From Bacteroidota bacterium (lineage in GTDB: Bacteria > Bacteroidota > Bacteroidia > B-17B0 > Aurantibacillaceae), in contig JADJFB010000002.1 in assembly GCA_016708845.1 (NCBI GenBank), positions 124,001-188,000 of the forward strand: a stretch of 64,000 nucleotides of DNA, in the 5' to 3' direction. Position numbers and translations under genes: made by a program. Below, in pieces: positions 18,360-27,782 of this stretch. A model generated the notes under the pieces. The model did no database searches and was not told the origin of the DNA. It worked only from the letters and a program-made list of their open reading frames with translations. Numbering within the stretch: the first letter of the stretch is position 1; each line of letters opens with the position of its first letter.

Positions 18360-19169
18360 CTATTTACCTAAACTCTCCGTTGCTTTTCTAACACTACCAT
18401 ACTTCAATAACAATTCCTTAGCTACCTCATAATCTTCTAATCCAGTATTTTTCATTACCATTCTAGTTCCTCTATCAACTAGTTTATCATTACTCAATTG
18501 CATGTCCACCATTTTATTTCCCTTCACGCGTCCTAATTTAATCATCGCAGACGTTGAAATCATATTCAATACTAGCTTTTGCGCTGTACCCGATTTCATT
18601 CTGGTTGAACCAGTTACGAACTCTGGACCAACAACTACTTCAACTGGAAATTTAGATACTGTAGCAACTGGTGAACCGTTATTGCAAACAATACAACCAG
18701 TTTCAATATTATTTTTATTGCATGTTTCTAATGCACCAATCACATAAGGTGTTGTTCCTGAAGCTGCAATTCCAACAACCACATCATTTGAATTAATTTT
18801 ATATTCTTGTAAATCTGTCCAACCTTGGTTCACATCATCTTCTGCAAACTCAACAGCTTTTCTAATAGCAGTGTCTCCACCTGCAATTAAACCTACCACA
18901 ATTCCTTGTGCTATTCCATAAGTTGGTGGACATTCGCTCGCATCCAATATTCCTAATCGTCCGCTTGTGCCTGCGCCCATATAAAATAGACGACCGCCTT
19001 GTTGCATTTTAGAAACAATCACGTCCACTAATTTTTCAATTTGAGGAATCGCTTTTTCTACAGCTAAGGGAACTGATTTATCTTCTTTATTCATATTCAT
19101 TAATAATTCTTGAACACTCATAGTTTCAAGGTTATTATAATATGAATCGGCTTCGGTTGTTTTTTGCAT
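18360..19169 (-). CDS. murQ: N-acetylmuramic acid 6-phosphate etherase (MurQ)
   Basis: A 269-residue SIS-domain lyase that cleaves the lactyl ether of MurNAc-6-P to give GlcNAc-6-P in peptidoglycan recycling. The motif GAGTSGRLGILDASECPPT contains the sugar-phosphate loop and catalytic Glu, and EFVTGSTRMKSGTAQK forms the second binding loop. Both are intact. The C-terminal helical part (KLVDRGTRMVM, then VRKATESLG) is present, so the length is complete. It pairs functionally with the GlcNAc-kinase-like protein at 50.9 kb and the C40 peptidase at 5.4 kb, though these are not in one operon. Confidence 0.93.
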   Translation of the reverse strand: MQKTTEADSYYNNLETMSVQELLMNMNKEDKSVPLAVEKAIPQIEKLVDVIVSKMQQGGRLFYMGAGTSGRLGILDASECPPTYGIAQGIVVGLIAGGDTAIRKAVEFAEDDVNQGWTDLQEYKINSNDVVVGIAASGTTPYVIGALETCNKNNIETGCIVCNNGSPVATVSKFPVEVVVGPEFVTGSTRMKSGTAQKLVLNMISTSAMIKLGRVKGNKMVDMQLSNDKLVDRGTRMVMKNTGLEDYEVAKELLLKYGSVRKATESLGK

Positions 19170-19188
19170 TTTTTTATTTTTTTTATTT

Positions 19189-19275
19189 AACCGCAGAGAC
19201 GCAAAGATATATTCGCAGAGTGCGCAAAGTATTCTCTTGTTTCTTTGCGAAAAAACTCAGCGTTCTTTGCGGTTA
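19189..19275. repeat. dispersed intergenic repeat, CCGCAGAGACGCAAAG family
   Basis: Starts with AACCGCAGAGACGCAAAG and ends with GTTCTTTGCGGTT, which is an imperfect inverted copy of the start. Internal GCAGAGTGCGCAAAG and TTTCTTTGCGAA extend the pairing. Related pieces occur at 20897 and 25023. It occupies the whole gap between murQ and the sigma-54 regulator. Confidence 0.6.
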
Positions 19276-19279
19276 GATT

Positions 19280-20431
19280 TTAAGCAAATTGTTTAACGTC
19301 TTTATCTGTAATTTCTTTACCACATAAAATAATTAAACGTTCAATCACGTTTCTAAATTCACGAATATTTCCTGTCCAGTCTTTTTGCTGCAATGCTTTT
19401 AAAGCATCTTTAGAAATGGTTTTCATCGGCATACCATAATCTGTACAAATCATATTTATGAAATGATCTGCCAATAATGGAATATCCTCTTTTCTATCAT
19501 TTAACGATGGAACTTGAATTGGAATGACACTTAAACGGTGAAACAAATCTTCGCGGAATTCTCCTTTTTCAATTTCTTTACGTAAATCTTTATTAGTTGC
19601 CGCTAAAATTCTTACGTCTACTTTTATTTCTTTATCACCACCTACTCTCGTAATTTTATTTTCTTGTAAAGCTCGTAATACTTTAGCTTGTGCAGATAAA
19701 CTCATGTCACCAATCTCATCTAAGAAAATAGTGCCGCCTTCTGCTAATTCAAATTTACCTTTACGAGTTGCTACCGCGCTTGTAAATGCTCCTTTTTCGT
19801 GACCAAATAATTCACTTTCAATTAACTCACTCGGAATAGCGGCGCAGTTAACTTCAATTAACGGCGCTGCTGCCCTACTACTTTTATTATGAATTTCGCG
19901 AGCTACTAATTCTTTTCCGCTCCCATTACTTCCTGTAATTAATACACGAGCATCTGTTGGCGCCACTTTATCAATCATATCACGAATGTTATTCAAAGCT
20001 TTTGAATCACCAATCATTTCATAAACCTTCCCAATTTTCTTTTTTAGAATTTTCGTTTCGATGACCAAAGTTGATTTATCCATCGCATTTCGAATAGTCA
20101 CCAACAAACGATTCAAATCAATTGGTTTTGCTAAGTAATCAAAAGCGCCTTTTTTAACAGCGTCAACGGCGGTTTCAATATTACCATGTCCGCTCATCAT
20201 AATTAAAGATGACTCGGTGCCATGCGCCATTAATTTAGCTAACAATTCCGTTCCATCTAGCTTTGGCATTTTGATGTCGCTTAAAATCACATCGTAGTTA
20301 CCTTTCAAAGCCATATCTAATCCTTGTTGACCATCTTCTGCTTCGTCAACATTGTATTTTTCAAACTCTAAAATTTCTTTAATCGTTCTGCGAATGGCTT
20401 TCTCGTCGTCTATGATTAATATTTTTGGCAT
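19280..20431 (-). CDS. sigma-54-type response regulator (REC-AAA+) lacking a C-terminal HTH
   Basis: A 383-residue NtrC-like protein. The receiver domain (residues 1-118) has acidic LIIDDE and phospho-acceptor Asp52 (LSDIKMP). The AAA+ domain has Walker A GSNGSGKE, the sigma-54 contact loop GAFTSA, and the Walker B segment GTIFLDEIGDM. It ends after the NIREFRN helix region and KDVKQFA with no Fis-type DNA-binding domain, so it may act without direct DNA binding or recognise DNA through a partner. No cognate histidine kinase is adjacent. The frame and stop look genuine. Confidence 0.88.
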   Translation of the reverse strand: MPKILIIDDEKAIRRTIKEILEFEKYNVDEAEDGQQGLDMALKGNYDVILSDIKMPKLDGTELLAKLMAHGTESSLIMMSGHGNIETAVDAVKKGAFDYLAKPIDLNRLLVTIRNAMDKSTLVIETKILKKKIGKVYEMIGDSKALNNIRDMIDKVAPTDARVLITGSNGSGKELVAREIHNKSSRAAAPLIEVNCAAIPSELIESELFGHEKGAFTSAVATRKGKFELAEGGTIFLDEIGDMSLSAQAKVLRALQENKITRVGGDKEIKVDVRILAATNKDLRKEIEKGEFREDLFHRLSVIPIQVPSLNDRKEDIPLLADHFINMICTDYGMPMKTISKDALKALQQKDWTGNIREFRNVIERLIILCGKEITDKDVKQFA

Positions 20432-20504
20432 ACATTATAGTTAAAGTTTTGGTTTACTTAAGTTGTTGTTCTAATAATTAACCTATTTTCTAAATTTCCT
20501 TTTC

Positions 20505-20891
20505 TTAATTGTTTGGTTTACTTTTTAACCAACGTTTTGCTTTTACTGCTTTACTAACTTTAGTTGGCTTGCGTGGCTTTATTGTTTTGAATCCTAAAAG
20601 AATTAATTTGTAAAATTTCTCTTTGACTAATTCTTTATTTTTTAATTGTGTTCTATCCGTTTGTTCTTGTAAATGTATGGTTGTTTCTTTTTCAAGTTTC
20701 TTTGCCAACTTATGAAGCAATATCATTTTCTCTTCTTCTGTTAATTTTTCAGATTCCGAAATATTAAACCACAACTCCACTTTTGTTTCAACCTTGTTGA
20801 CATTTTGACCTCCAGCCCCACCCGAACGCGCTGTTTTAAACACACATTCTTTGATGAGTTCGCGAGCTTTTATGTCTTCAATCGTTTTCAT
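20505..20891 (-). CDS. arfB: peptidyl-tRNA hydrolase/ribosome rescue factor ArfB
   Basis: A 128-residue release-factor-like protein. The catalytic GGQ is at residues 27-29 in SGGAGGQNVNKVETKVEL, and the C-terminal tail is very basic (KAVKAKRWLKSKPNN), as needed to enter the empty mRNA channel of stalled ribosomes. It lacks stop-codon recognition domains, which separates it from PrfA and PrfB. Length is close to the usual 130-140 residues. Confidence 0.9.
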   Translation of the reverse strand: MKTIEDIKARELIKECVFKTARSGGAGGQNVNKVETKVELWFNISESEKLTEEEKMILLHKLAKKLEKETTIHLQEQTDRTQLKNKELVKEKFYKLILLGFKTIKPRKPTKVSKAVKAKRWLKSKPNN

Positions 20892-20896
20892 TTTTT

Positions 20897-20941
20897 AACC
20901 GCAAAGAGCTAATCCATCAGCTGGCGGATCGCAGAGTTCGC
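20897..20941. repeat. short copy of the CCGCAGAG dispersed repeat
   Basis: AACCGCAAAGAGC at the left and GGCGGATCGCAGAG at the right, with GATCCGCCAGCTGATGG pairing around the centre on the minus strand. It fills the 56-bp gap between arfB and rlmB and resembles the repeats at 19189 and 25023. Confidence 0.4.
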
Positions 20942-20947
20942 TATGTA

Positions 20948-21721
20948 TTAAAGTCGCTGTTTAACAGCCTCAAACAAAATCACACCAGTTGCTACCGACA
21001 CGTTTAACGAAGCTATATTTCCTACCATCGGAATTTTAACTTGCATATCGCTGCGTTTTAAATATTCATTAGAGATTCCGTTTTCTTCAGAACCCATAAT
21101 GATTGCTGATGGTTTTGTTAAATCGGCATTAAAGTGATAACTCGTTGTTTTTTCGTGACAAGCAATAATTTGCAAGCCCGATTCTTTTAAATACTCAATG
21201 CTATTTTTTAAATTATCTACCCTACAAACTTTCATTCTGTTCAAAGCACCTGCACTTGTCTTAACCGCATCTGCATTTATCTGTGCTGCTCCTCTACTCG
21301 GAATGACAATAAAATCAACGCCTGCACAGTCAGCACTACGAGCAATGGCTCCAAAATTACGAACGTCAGTAATTCTATCTAAAATCAATACTAAAGGTGT
21401 TTTTCCTTTTTCAAAAACATCTGCTAATAAATCTTCTACTTCGTAATAAGTAATTTGAGATACAAAAGCTAAAACCCCTTGATGATTTTTAGAAGTAATA
21501 CGGTTGATTTTTTCGGGCGGTACAATTTGAATAGGAATATCTAAGTCTTTAATTGCTTTTCGTAATTCGCTATACAATTGATTAGATAAACCTTTTTGAA
21601 TAATGATTTTATCAATTTCTTTTCCTGCGCTAATGGCTTCGATAACAGCACGTGTACCAAAAATTAAATTCTCTAAATTCTCTTCACTATTTCTATTATT
21701 TCTTCCTCTGTGATGATCCAT
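20948..21721 (-). CDS. rlmB: 23S rRNA (guanosine-2'-O)-methyltransferase RlmB (SpoU/TrmH family)
   Basis: A 257-residue SPOUT methyltransferase. The N-terminal substrate-binding domain starts at LIFGTRAVIEAI. The knotted catalytic domain has motif 1 DRITDVRNFGAIARSAD, motif 2 IMGSEENGIS and motif 3 SLNVSVATGVILFEA. These three motifs are complete. The family methylates G2251 of 23S rRNA in the peptidyl-transferase P loop. The short N-terminal Arg/Asn-rich extension is common in Bacteroidota. It starts 2 bp after the DinB-like gene stop. Confidence 0.92.
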   Translation of the reverse strand: MDHHRGRNNRNSEENLENLIFGTRAVIEAISAGKEIDKIIIQKGLSNQLYSELRKAIKDLDIPIQIVPPEKINRITSKNHQGVLAFVSQITYYEVEDLLADVFEKGKTPLVLILDRITDVRNFGAIARSADCAGVDFIVIPSRGAAQINADAVKTSAGALNRMKVCRVDNLKNSIEYLKESGLQIIACHEKTTSYHFNADLTKPSAIIMGSEENGISNEYLKRSDMQVKIPMVGNIASLNVSVATGVILFEAVKQRL

Positions 21722-21723
21722 AC

Positions 21724-22182
21724 TTATAATAAATTGAATTGTTTTAAATGGTGATTAGCATGCTTGTGCAATAAATGCAACCACTCTTCGTAATTAAACT
21801 CACCAAAAAATGGGTTTAAATTTTTAGAATCAGGGTTTGATTTATAAAACTCCATAAATGCTTTTATTTCTTTTTCAAGCTCCCAAATCGCTTCTGTTAT
21901 CGAATGGTTTCTTAAAGGAGCTGGTTCCTCGCTCATCAATACATTTTTAGTATTTTCTTTAAAAGGAGTTTCGCTTAATGCAAAGGCTCTTACTTTAGGC
22001 AAAATAGCTTCGGGTGTCTGTGCTGGTAATTTAATTCTTCCGTGTGCATTGGCAAAAGCATCGGTCATGTGCTCTATCATGCCTTGTGGAGATAAAACGC
22101 CCCATAAACCAACTTCGTTATCAGATAATTGTTGCAATAAAGGAATATATTCTTCTTTTAAAAATTGCTCTTTTGAGTTCAT
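21724..22182 (-). CDS. DinB-like/DUF1569 four-helix protein
   Basis: A 152-residue cytoplasmic protein. Histidines are placed as in DinB-fold metal proteins: MIEHMTDAF near residue 38 and LHLLHKHANHHLKQF near the C-terminus, preceded by NPFFGEFNYEEW. The family includes thiol-dependent and other metal enzymes, but most members are uncharacterised. It is likely co-transcribed with rlmB (2 bp apart). Assignment is by motif placement, so moderate confidence for family and none for substrate. Confidence 0.7.
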   Translation of the reverse strand: MNSKEQFLKEEYIPLLQQLSDNEVGLWGVLSPQGMIEHMTDAFANAHGRIKLPAQTPEAILPKVRAFALSETPFKENTKNVLMSEEPAPLRNHSITEAIWELEKEIKAFMEFYKSNPDSKNLNPFFGEFNYEEWLHLLHKHANHHLKQFNLL

Positions 22183-22225
22183 ATAGAGATTATTATGTCT
22201 ATTTTATTTATCTTTGTAAAGATAA

Positions 22226-22366
22226 ATGAAAAAATCATATTTATACGTCCTAATTATAGCTATAACAAGTTCTTTACTGTTATCAAGTTGTTATATATTT
22301 AGAGGCAAAAATCATTGTGATACCTGCCCTACTTTTAATAAAAAACCAAAAAAGAGAAGGCATTAG
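22226..22366 (+). CDS. 46-residue lipoprotein of unknown function
   Basis: Signal helix followed by a lipobox (LLLSSC, lipidated Cys22), then a short basic tail with a CxxC pair: NHCDTCPTFNKKPKKRRH. It is convergent with the TonB receptor gene, with 1 bp between stops. Similar tiny lipoproteins with a C-P-x-F tail are common in this phylum, but I know of no function. The CxxC near metal-related genes could bind metal; that is speculation. Confidence 0.6.
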   Translation: MKKSYLYVLIIAITSSLLLSSCYIFRGKNHCDTCPTFNKKPKKRRH

Positions 22367-22367
22367 A

Positions 22368-24649
22368 TTACTTGATCTTAAATCTCAATCCTGCATATAG
22401 CATTCTACCATAAATTGGTCCCCACACCATACTGGCATCAAAGTATTTATTAAATGGTGCATCGCTTGCCACAATAGGATTTGGCTGCTTATAATCCAAT
22501 GCATTTTCAACTCCAATGTAAATATGAAAATCAGCACGCTTGATTTTTGTTAGGTAAGTAATTTGCGCTAACACATTATAAAAATCAGGCGAATACTCAG
22601 CTCGCTGATATGCTTCAGGATTATTACTAGTATTTGGTAAACGCTTTTTACCATTGTATTGCAAGGTTGCATCAAATAGCCAATGTTTGTTTTTAGTTTC
22701 GTAACCAATATTAATAAACGCTCTGTGCATTGATACTAAAGCTTTTTGAAGCAAACCAGTTTGATAATTTACTTTTGTATCCACATAACGATAAGCTGTT
22801 TTAATATTCAAACGCTTACGTACTTCCCACCCAAATTCAATCTGTGCGGTGTTTGAATACGATGGTCCGTTTAAATTATAAAACAAAGCTTCTTGTGTAT
22901 TATTATCCACATCCACTACCACTTGTTGTGTAAAATCAGTACGGTACAAATCAATGGTTACATAAGCATCTTTGTAATTCAACTTCATTTTTTGAGTAAA
23001 GTTAAATCCATAGTTCCAGCCTGTTTCAGGCTTTAAACCATAAGGCATGCTTAAATCACTTGGCTTAATAATCCAATCTCTTGAAGTTGCCATTAAAGGC
23101 GTATTCTCAGCAAATACATTCGCTGTTTTTAAAGCTCTACCCCCGCTAATTCTAAAAACGGTTTTACTACCTTTTAGTGCATAACGCATGTGTAAACGCG
23201 GTGTAAAAAACAAGCCATAATAGTTATGATAATCGGCACGCAATCCTGCTACTACATTAAATTTCTCACCTTTGTTATGAGCAAACTCTGCAAAAGCTCC
23301 AGCCACTTTTTCATGACGATCAAATTTGAATAAACGATAAGTTTCGCTGACGTTATCATCTAAATAACTTGCACCAATTTTATAAGTGTTATCCGTTGTT
23401 TTAATAATTCCTTGAAAAATATAATTAGCATAAAATGTTTTTTGTAAACCAGTATAGGTATTTAAACCATAGGTATTATGTTGATTATGATTTAAGTAAG
23501 ATAACTGTAATCCCATACTTGTTCCTGGTTTCTTTCTGAATACAAATCCTGTTTTACTATATAATTCCCACTTTTTGTTTTTTATTTCAACCAAATATAA
23601 TGGTAAAGTATCTGCAACAACAACTGAATGCCCAGGACCGTGCGATATTGTATCAAAATCAATGGAAGGATGGTTTTGTCCAGCGTTTCTAACATCCTCC
23701 AAATAGCCACCTCCAAATTGCGCTTCAAATCCTTTTCCTGAATTATAAGCATACTTATTCATCACATTATATTGTTTACCAGTTGGAATATCCAAAAAAC
23801 CATCGTGATTCATATCTTCTTTCAAAGGATTAAAATTTGCATGGGTTAATAATCCAACCGCAAATTTTTCATTAAAACGATGTTTGGCATTCAGGTTATA
23901 TTCGTTTCGCCCGTTTTGATTCACGTATGTATTAAAGTTTAAACGATCTGAGGTTTCTGGGTTTTGAAATTCCGTATTAATCTGTCCCGTAAAACTTTCG
24001 TAACCATTAATCACAGAGCCTGCACCTTTACTTAATTGAATGGATTGAATCCAAGTACCCGGAATAAAACTTAAACCATAACCATTTGCTAAACCACGCA
24101 TGTATGGCATGTTCTCTTTTGTAATTTGAGCATACTGTCCAGATAATCCCAACATTTGAATTTGCTTAGTTCCAGTAACTGCATCTGCAAAATTAACATC
24201 CACGCTGGGGTTGGTTTCAAAACTCTCGGATAAATTACAGCAAGCGGCCTTCATTAATGAATGCTCATTTAATGTTTCCATTTTGATGGTACTCATGTAG
24301 GATAATTCTGTTCCTGAAGATTGATACACCACTTCTACTTCGTTTAGCTCTACTCCACCTTTTAATCGGATAGACAAGAACTTCGTGGTATCTTTAATTG
24401 CTAAGGTATCACTTTTATAACCAACAGCGGTTATAATTAAACGATTGGTTTCGGTAGTTGATGGAATAGAAAATAAACCATTGACATCTGTTGTTGAACC
24501 GATAGATGTATTCAACCAAAATACGGTTACGCCAGGTAGTGCCGACGTATCTTTCTTGTTTTGCGAAATCTCCACCACTCTGCCTTTTACTTGCGCAAAA
24601 CTAGGTAATGACAAAACAAGCCCAAAAGAGCTAATAATAACTTATTCAT
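22368..24649 (-). pseudogene. TonB-dependent receptor (metal uptake type), N-terminal frameshift in signal peptide
   Basis: A 22-stranded outer-membrane barrel of about 760 residues with an N-terminal carboxypeptidase-like beta domain (GVTVFWLNTSIGSTTDVNG), a plug (about residues 100-220) and the barrel. The plug contains an unusual AACCNLSESFE segment with paired cysteines, seen in receptors linked to heavy-metal genes. The continuous frame starts at a TTG (24614), but an upstream ATG (24649) gives MNKLLLALFGLVLSLPSFAQ if one T is added to a T4 run; I take that as the true start. Downstream of HMA and HYC_CC_PP genes, it probably imports copper or a similar cation complex. Confidence 0.85.
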
Positions 24650-24654
24650 GGTTA

Positions 24655-24999
24655 TTATTTTTTCTTACAATCTGTTGATTGATATTTGCAACAAGAAGGC
24701 AAAGTATTATAAGCTGACGAATCTGCTTTTTGACTTCCTGTTTCATGACCTGATTTTGCAATAGTTTTTTCTATTTGCTCTAGAGTCACTTTTTTCGAAT
24801 CAAAAGTTACTGTCAAAATATGCGTTTCTTCTTTCCAAATCGCATTTTTTACGCCTTTGATGTCAGCCGCATTTTCTATACGTTCTTTACATTCCCCACA
24901 ATTTCCTTTAACGGATATAGTGGATGTGGTTACTGTTGATTGAGCATTAATTTTTAAAGAAAAGATGAACCCTAATATAAATATGATGATTGTTTTCAT
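24655..24999 (-). CDS. periplasmic heavy-metal-associated (HMA) domain protein
   Basis: Start chosen at MKTIIIFILGF, giving a signal peptide ending in KINAQ; the longer frame runs into a repeat. One HMA ferredoxin-like domain follows, with metal motif GNCGECKERIE and the expected spacing of beta strands (HILTVTFDSKKVTLEQIEKTI). The C-terminus ends in a Cys-rich tail (PSCCKYQSTDCKKK) that could be a second metal site. Its stop is 5 bp from the receptor ATG, so it is co-transcribed with the receptor. Likely role: periplasmic copper or related metal binding and hand-over. Confidence 0.85.
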   Translation of the reverse strand: MKTIIIFILGFIFSLKINAQSTVTTSTISVKGNCGECKERIENAADIKGVKNAIWKEETHILTVTFDSKKVTLEQIEKTIAKSGHETGSQKADSSAYNTLPSCCKYQSTDCKKK

Positions 25000-25022
25000 T
25001 TTGAGTTTGTTTTTAATAATAT

Positions 25023-25124
25023 AACCGCAGAGAAAAGAAGAAGACACAGAGAACGCAAAAGTTTTATAAGATAACGACTAATTTCTCTTGACTCTTTGCG
25101 ACAATACTCTGTCTCTTAGCGTTT
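25023..25124. repeat. dispersed intergenic repeat, CCGCAGAGA family
   Basis: Begins AACCGCAGAGA and ends TCTGTCTCTTAGCGTTT, an imperfect inverted copy; CACAGAGAACGCAAAAG and CTCTTGACTCTTTGCG pair inside. It separates the HMA gene from the HYC_CC_PP gene and is related to the element at 19189. Confidence 0.5.
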
Positions 25125-25152
25125 AAAATATCAAACTCTAATCACACTACAT

Positions 25153-25536
25153 TCAACAATATCTTGCTGAACCAAATTGGGTGGATGCACTTTTTATCAA
25201 TGGATAAAAATCGGCAATAAAGCATTTTAAAGGTGCGAAGTTAAAATCAGGTCTTACAATAAATAACTCATGTATTGGAGCCTTAATAGAATTAACTAAA
25301 GTATAAAAGGTAAAGTCTTTTTGAAACGACACATGAACCAACTCATTCTTGCAACAACCATCATCGGTCATTTCAGCTTCTTCTTCTCCACCACAACAAG
25401 ATTTAGTTTTAGAAAATAAGGTCACCTTCTCTAACTCTCCTCCACAATAATGAGAAAACACAGATACACCAACTGTAGACAACACATAAATGATGGCTAC
25501 AAATGCTATAAATATTTTAGAAAAATTCTTTTTCAA
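25153..25536 (-). CDS. HYC_CC_PP family protein (metal-locus secreted protein)
   Basis: A 127-residue exported protein: signal helix FIAFVAIIYVLSTVGVSV, then SHYCGG (the HYC motif), a SCCGG pair, and GCCKNE, followed by a beta-rich C-terminus. The arrangement of HYC and CC motifs defines a Bacteroidota family that is regularly found beside HMA proteins and TonB receptors, as here. Probably a periplasmic metal-binding component of the same uptake system. First gene of the presumed minus-strand operon. Confidence 0.8.
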   Translation of the reverse strand: MKKNFSKIFIAFVAIIYVLSTVGVSVFSHYCGGELEKVTLFSKTKSCCGGEEEAEMTDDGCCKNELVHVSFQKDFTFYTLVNSIKAPIHELFIVRPDFNFAPLKCFIADFYPLIKSASTQFGSARYC

Positions 25537-25615
25537 AACCTGTTAATTTCTACTGACAAATTTATAATGTATTCTTATTCAAAAATAACAAATTTGTTAA
25601 AGAATTACAAACTAT

Positions 25616-27668
25616 ATGACTCCTACGGAAGCACAACATAAAATCCAAGACCTCTCTAAGCTATTAGAACAACACAACTACAACTATTACGTGCTTGATA
25701 ACCCTATTATTAGCGATTATGATTTTGATCAGTTATTAGAAGAATTGATGGCTTTAGAAAAACAGTTTCCTGAATTTCTATCGCCTAACTCTCCTAGCCA
25801 ACGTGTTGGCGGACAAATTACCAAAGAATTCAAATCGGTGAAACATCAATATGCGATGTTATCCTTAAGCAATAGCTACAATCAAGAAGATTTATTGGAC
25901 TTTGACCGACGTGTGCGCGAAGGATTGGGATTGGCTTCGGGACTACGAGAGCCTCAGTCACCGTCAGCCCTAAATTTATTTCCTGAAGAAATAGATTATG
26001 TGTGTGAATTAAAATTTGATGGTTTATCGATCAGTTTAATTTATGAGAATGGCAAATTAACACAAGCTATTACGCGTGGCGATGGCGTGCAAGGCGATGA
26101 TGTGACTACCAATGCCAAAACCATTAAATCCATTCCATTACAATTAAAAGGAAACTATCCCGATAAATTTGAAATACGTGGCGAAGTATTTATGCCTCGC
26201 CCAGTATTTGATGCCATTAATAAAGAACGAGAAGAAATTGGAGATGCCTTGATGGCCAATCCTCGTAACGCTGCTTCGGGTAGCATGAAAATGCAGGACT
26301 CTGCTCAAACCGCTAAACGTAAATTAGATTGCTTTTTATATTATGTGTTAGGCGAAAACTTACCACACCAATCGCATTTTGATAATATGCATGCAGCTAA
26401 ATCGTGGGGATTTAAAATTTCGGAAGACGCTAAATTATGCAGCGGCATTAACGAAGTGATAGATTTTATTAATTACTGGGATAAAAAACGGTTTGATTTA
26501 CCTTACGATATTGATGGTATTGTGATTAAAGTAAACGGTTACAACCAACAACAAAATTTAGGATTCACCGCTAAATCTCCACGTTGGGCTATTGCTTATA
26601 AATTTAAAGCAGAGCAAGTAAGTACCGAATTATTAAGCATTGCTTACCAAGTGGGACGCACAGGCGCCATTACACCGGTAGCTAATTTGCAACCTGTTCA
26701 ACTTGGAGGAACAACCGTAAAACGCGCTTCTTTGCATAATGCTGATATTATTGAAAAACTAGATGTCCGCCTTGGCGACATGGTGTTTGTAGAAAAAGGC
26801 GGAGAAATTATTCCGAAAATTATTGGGGTTGATTTTAGTAAACGTAAAGCGGATTCTCAACCAACACATTACATTACGCATTGCCCCGAATGTAATACCG
26901 AACTACAACGTAACGAAGGTGAAGCCAATCATTTTTGCCCAAATGAAAATGAGTGTCCGCCACAAGTGATTGGAAAAATGGAACACTTTGTGTCGCGCAA
27001 AGCCATGAACATTGATAGCTTGGGTGGCGAAACCATTGTGCAATTATTTAAAGCAGGCTTAGTAAAAAACATTGCCGACTTATACGATTTAAAAAAAGAA
27101 CAGCTCTTGCCTTTGGAACGCATGGCCGAAAAATCAGCCAACAATTTAATAGAAGGTTTAGAAGCCAGTAAACAAGTGCCTTTTGAACGTGTGCTTTATG
27201 CCATTGGCATTAGACATGTTGGAGAAACCACAGCAAAAAATTGCGAAAAAGTAAAGACCTTGGATGTTTTGATACACTCCACCAAAGAAGAATTATTAGC
27301 CATTGACGAAGTGGGAGAAATTATTGCCATTAGTTTACATGAGTTTTTAGTAACAAAAAAACAAAGCCATTATTGAAAAATTAAAAGCGACTGGTTTACA
27401 ATTTGAATTAAGCGAAGAACAACAACAAGGCGGCAGCGATAAATTAAAAGATTTAACCTTCGTAATCAGTGGTGTGTTTGCCAAACATAGCCGCGACCAA
27501 TACAAAGAAATGATTGAACTTCATGGCGGTAAAAACTCAGGTTCCATCTCCAAAAAAACAAGTTTTGTTTTAGCAGGCGACAATATGGGACCAGAGAAAT
27601 TAAAGAAAGCAGAATCTTTAGGCATCAAGCTAATTAACGAAGATGAGTTTTTGGAGATGCTGGCATAG
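25616..27668 (+). pseudogene. ligA: NAD-dependent DNA ligase LigA, frameshifted near the BRCT domain
   Basis: Essential replication ligase. Ia domain YYVLDNPIISDYDFD; adenylation Lys133 in ELKFDG; OB fold; zinc finger with CPEC and FCPNENECPP; helix-hairpin-helix region (GIRHVGETTAKN); C-terminal BRCT (LTFVISGVFAKHSR). The frame breaks at a 7-A run near 27355 that should probably be 6 A; repair reads VTKNKAIIEKL into the BRCT part (27474-27668). Because the gene should be essential, an indel artefact is likely. A 20-residue insert (ASGLREPQ onward) precedes the catalytic lysine. Total about 683 residues, normal for the family. Confidence 0.92.
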
Positions 27669-27765
27669 AAATTTGTATATTTATGAATACCAATAGAAAT
27701 CATAAAACTGGCGGAATATTGCTAAAAATGAAATACTGGCGCCATAAAATTGTTCCTATATGTAA

Positions 27766-27777
27766 GTTATGCGTAAT
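27766..27777. other. integron-like left boundary core of orphan gene 1
   Basis: GTTATGCGTAAT lies 5 bp before the ATG at 27783. Its near-complement ACTACGCATAGC (10 of 12 matching) lies directly after that gene's stop at 29466-29477. Inverted cores on both sides of a single gene are what a recombined attC cassette shows. Sequence match only; no integrase seen. Confidence 0.35.
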
Positions 27778-27782
27778 AATAA

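Noticed and set aside
25616..27668. Programmed ribosomal frameshifting at the A-run in ligA and similar runs in other genes
   Set aside because: The breaks affect many unrelated genes, run lengths are short (4-8), shifts go in both directions, and no stimulatory structures are evident. Sequence error explains all of them more simply.
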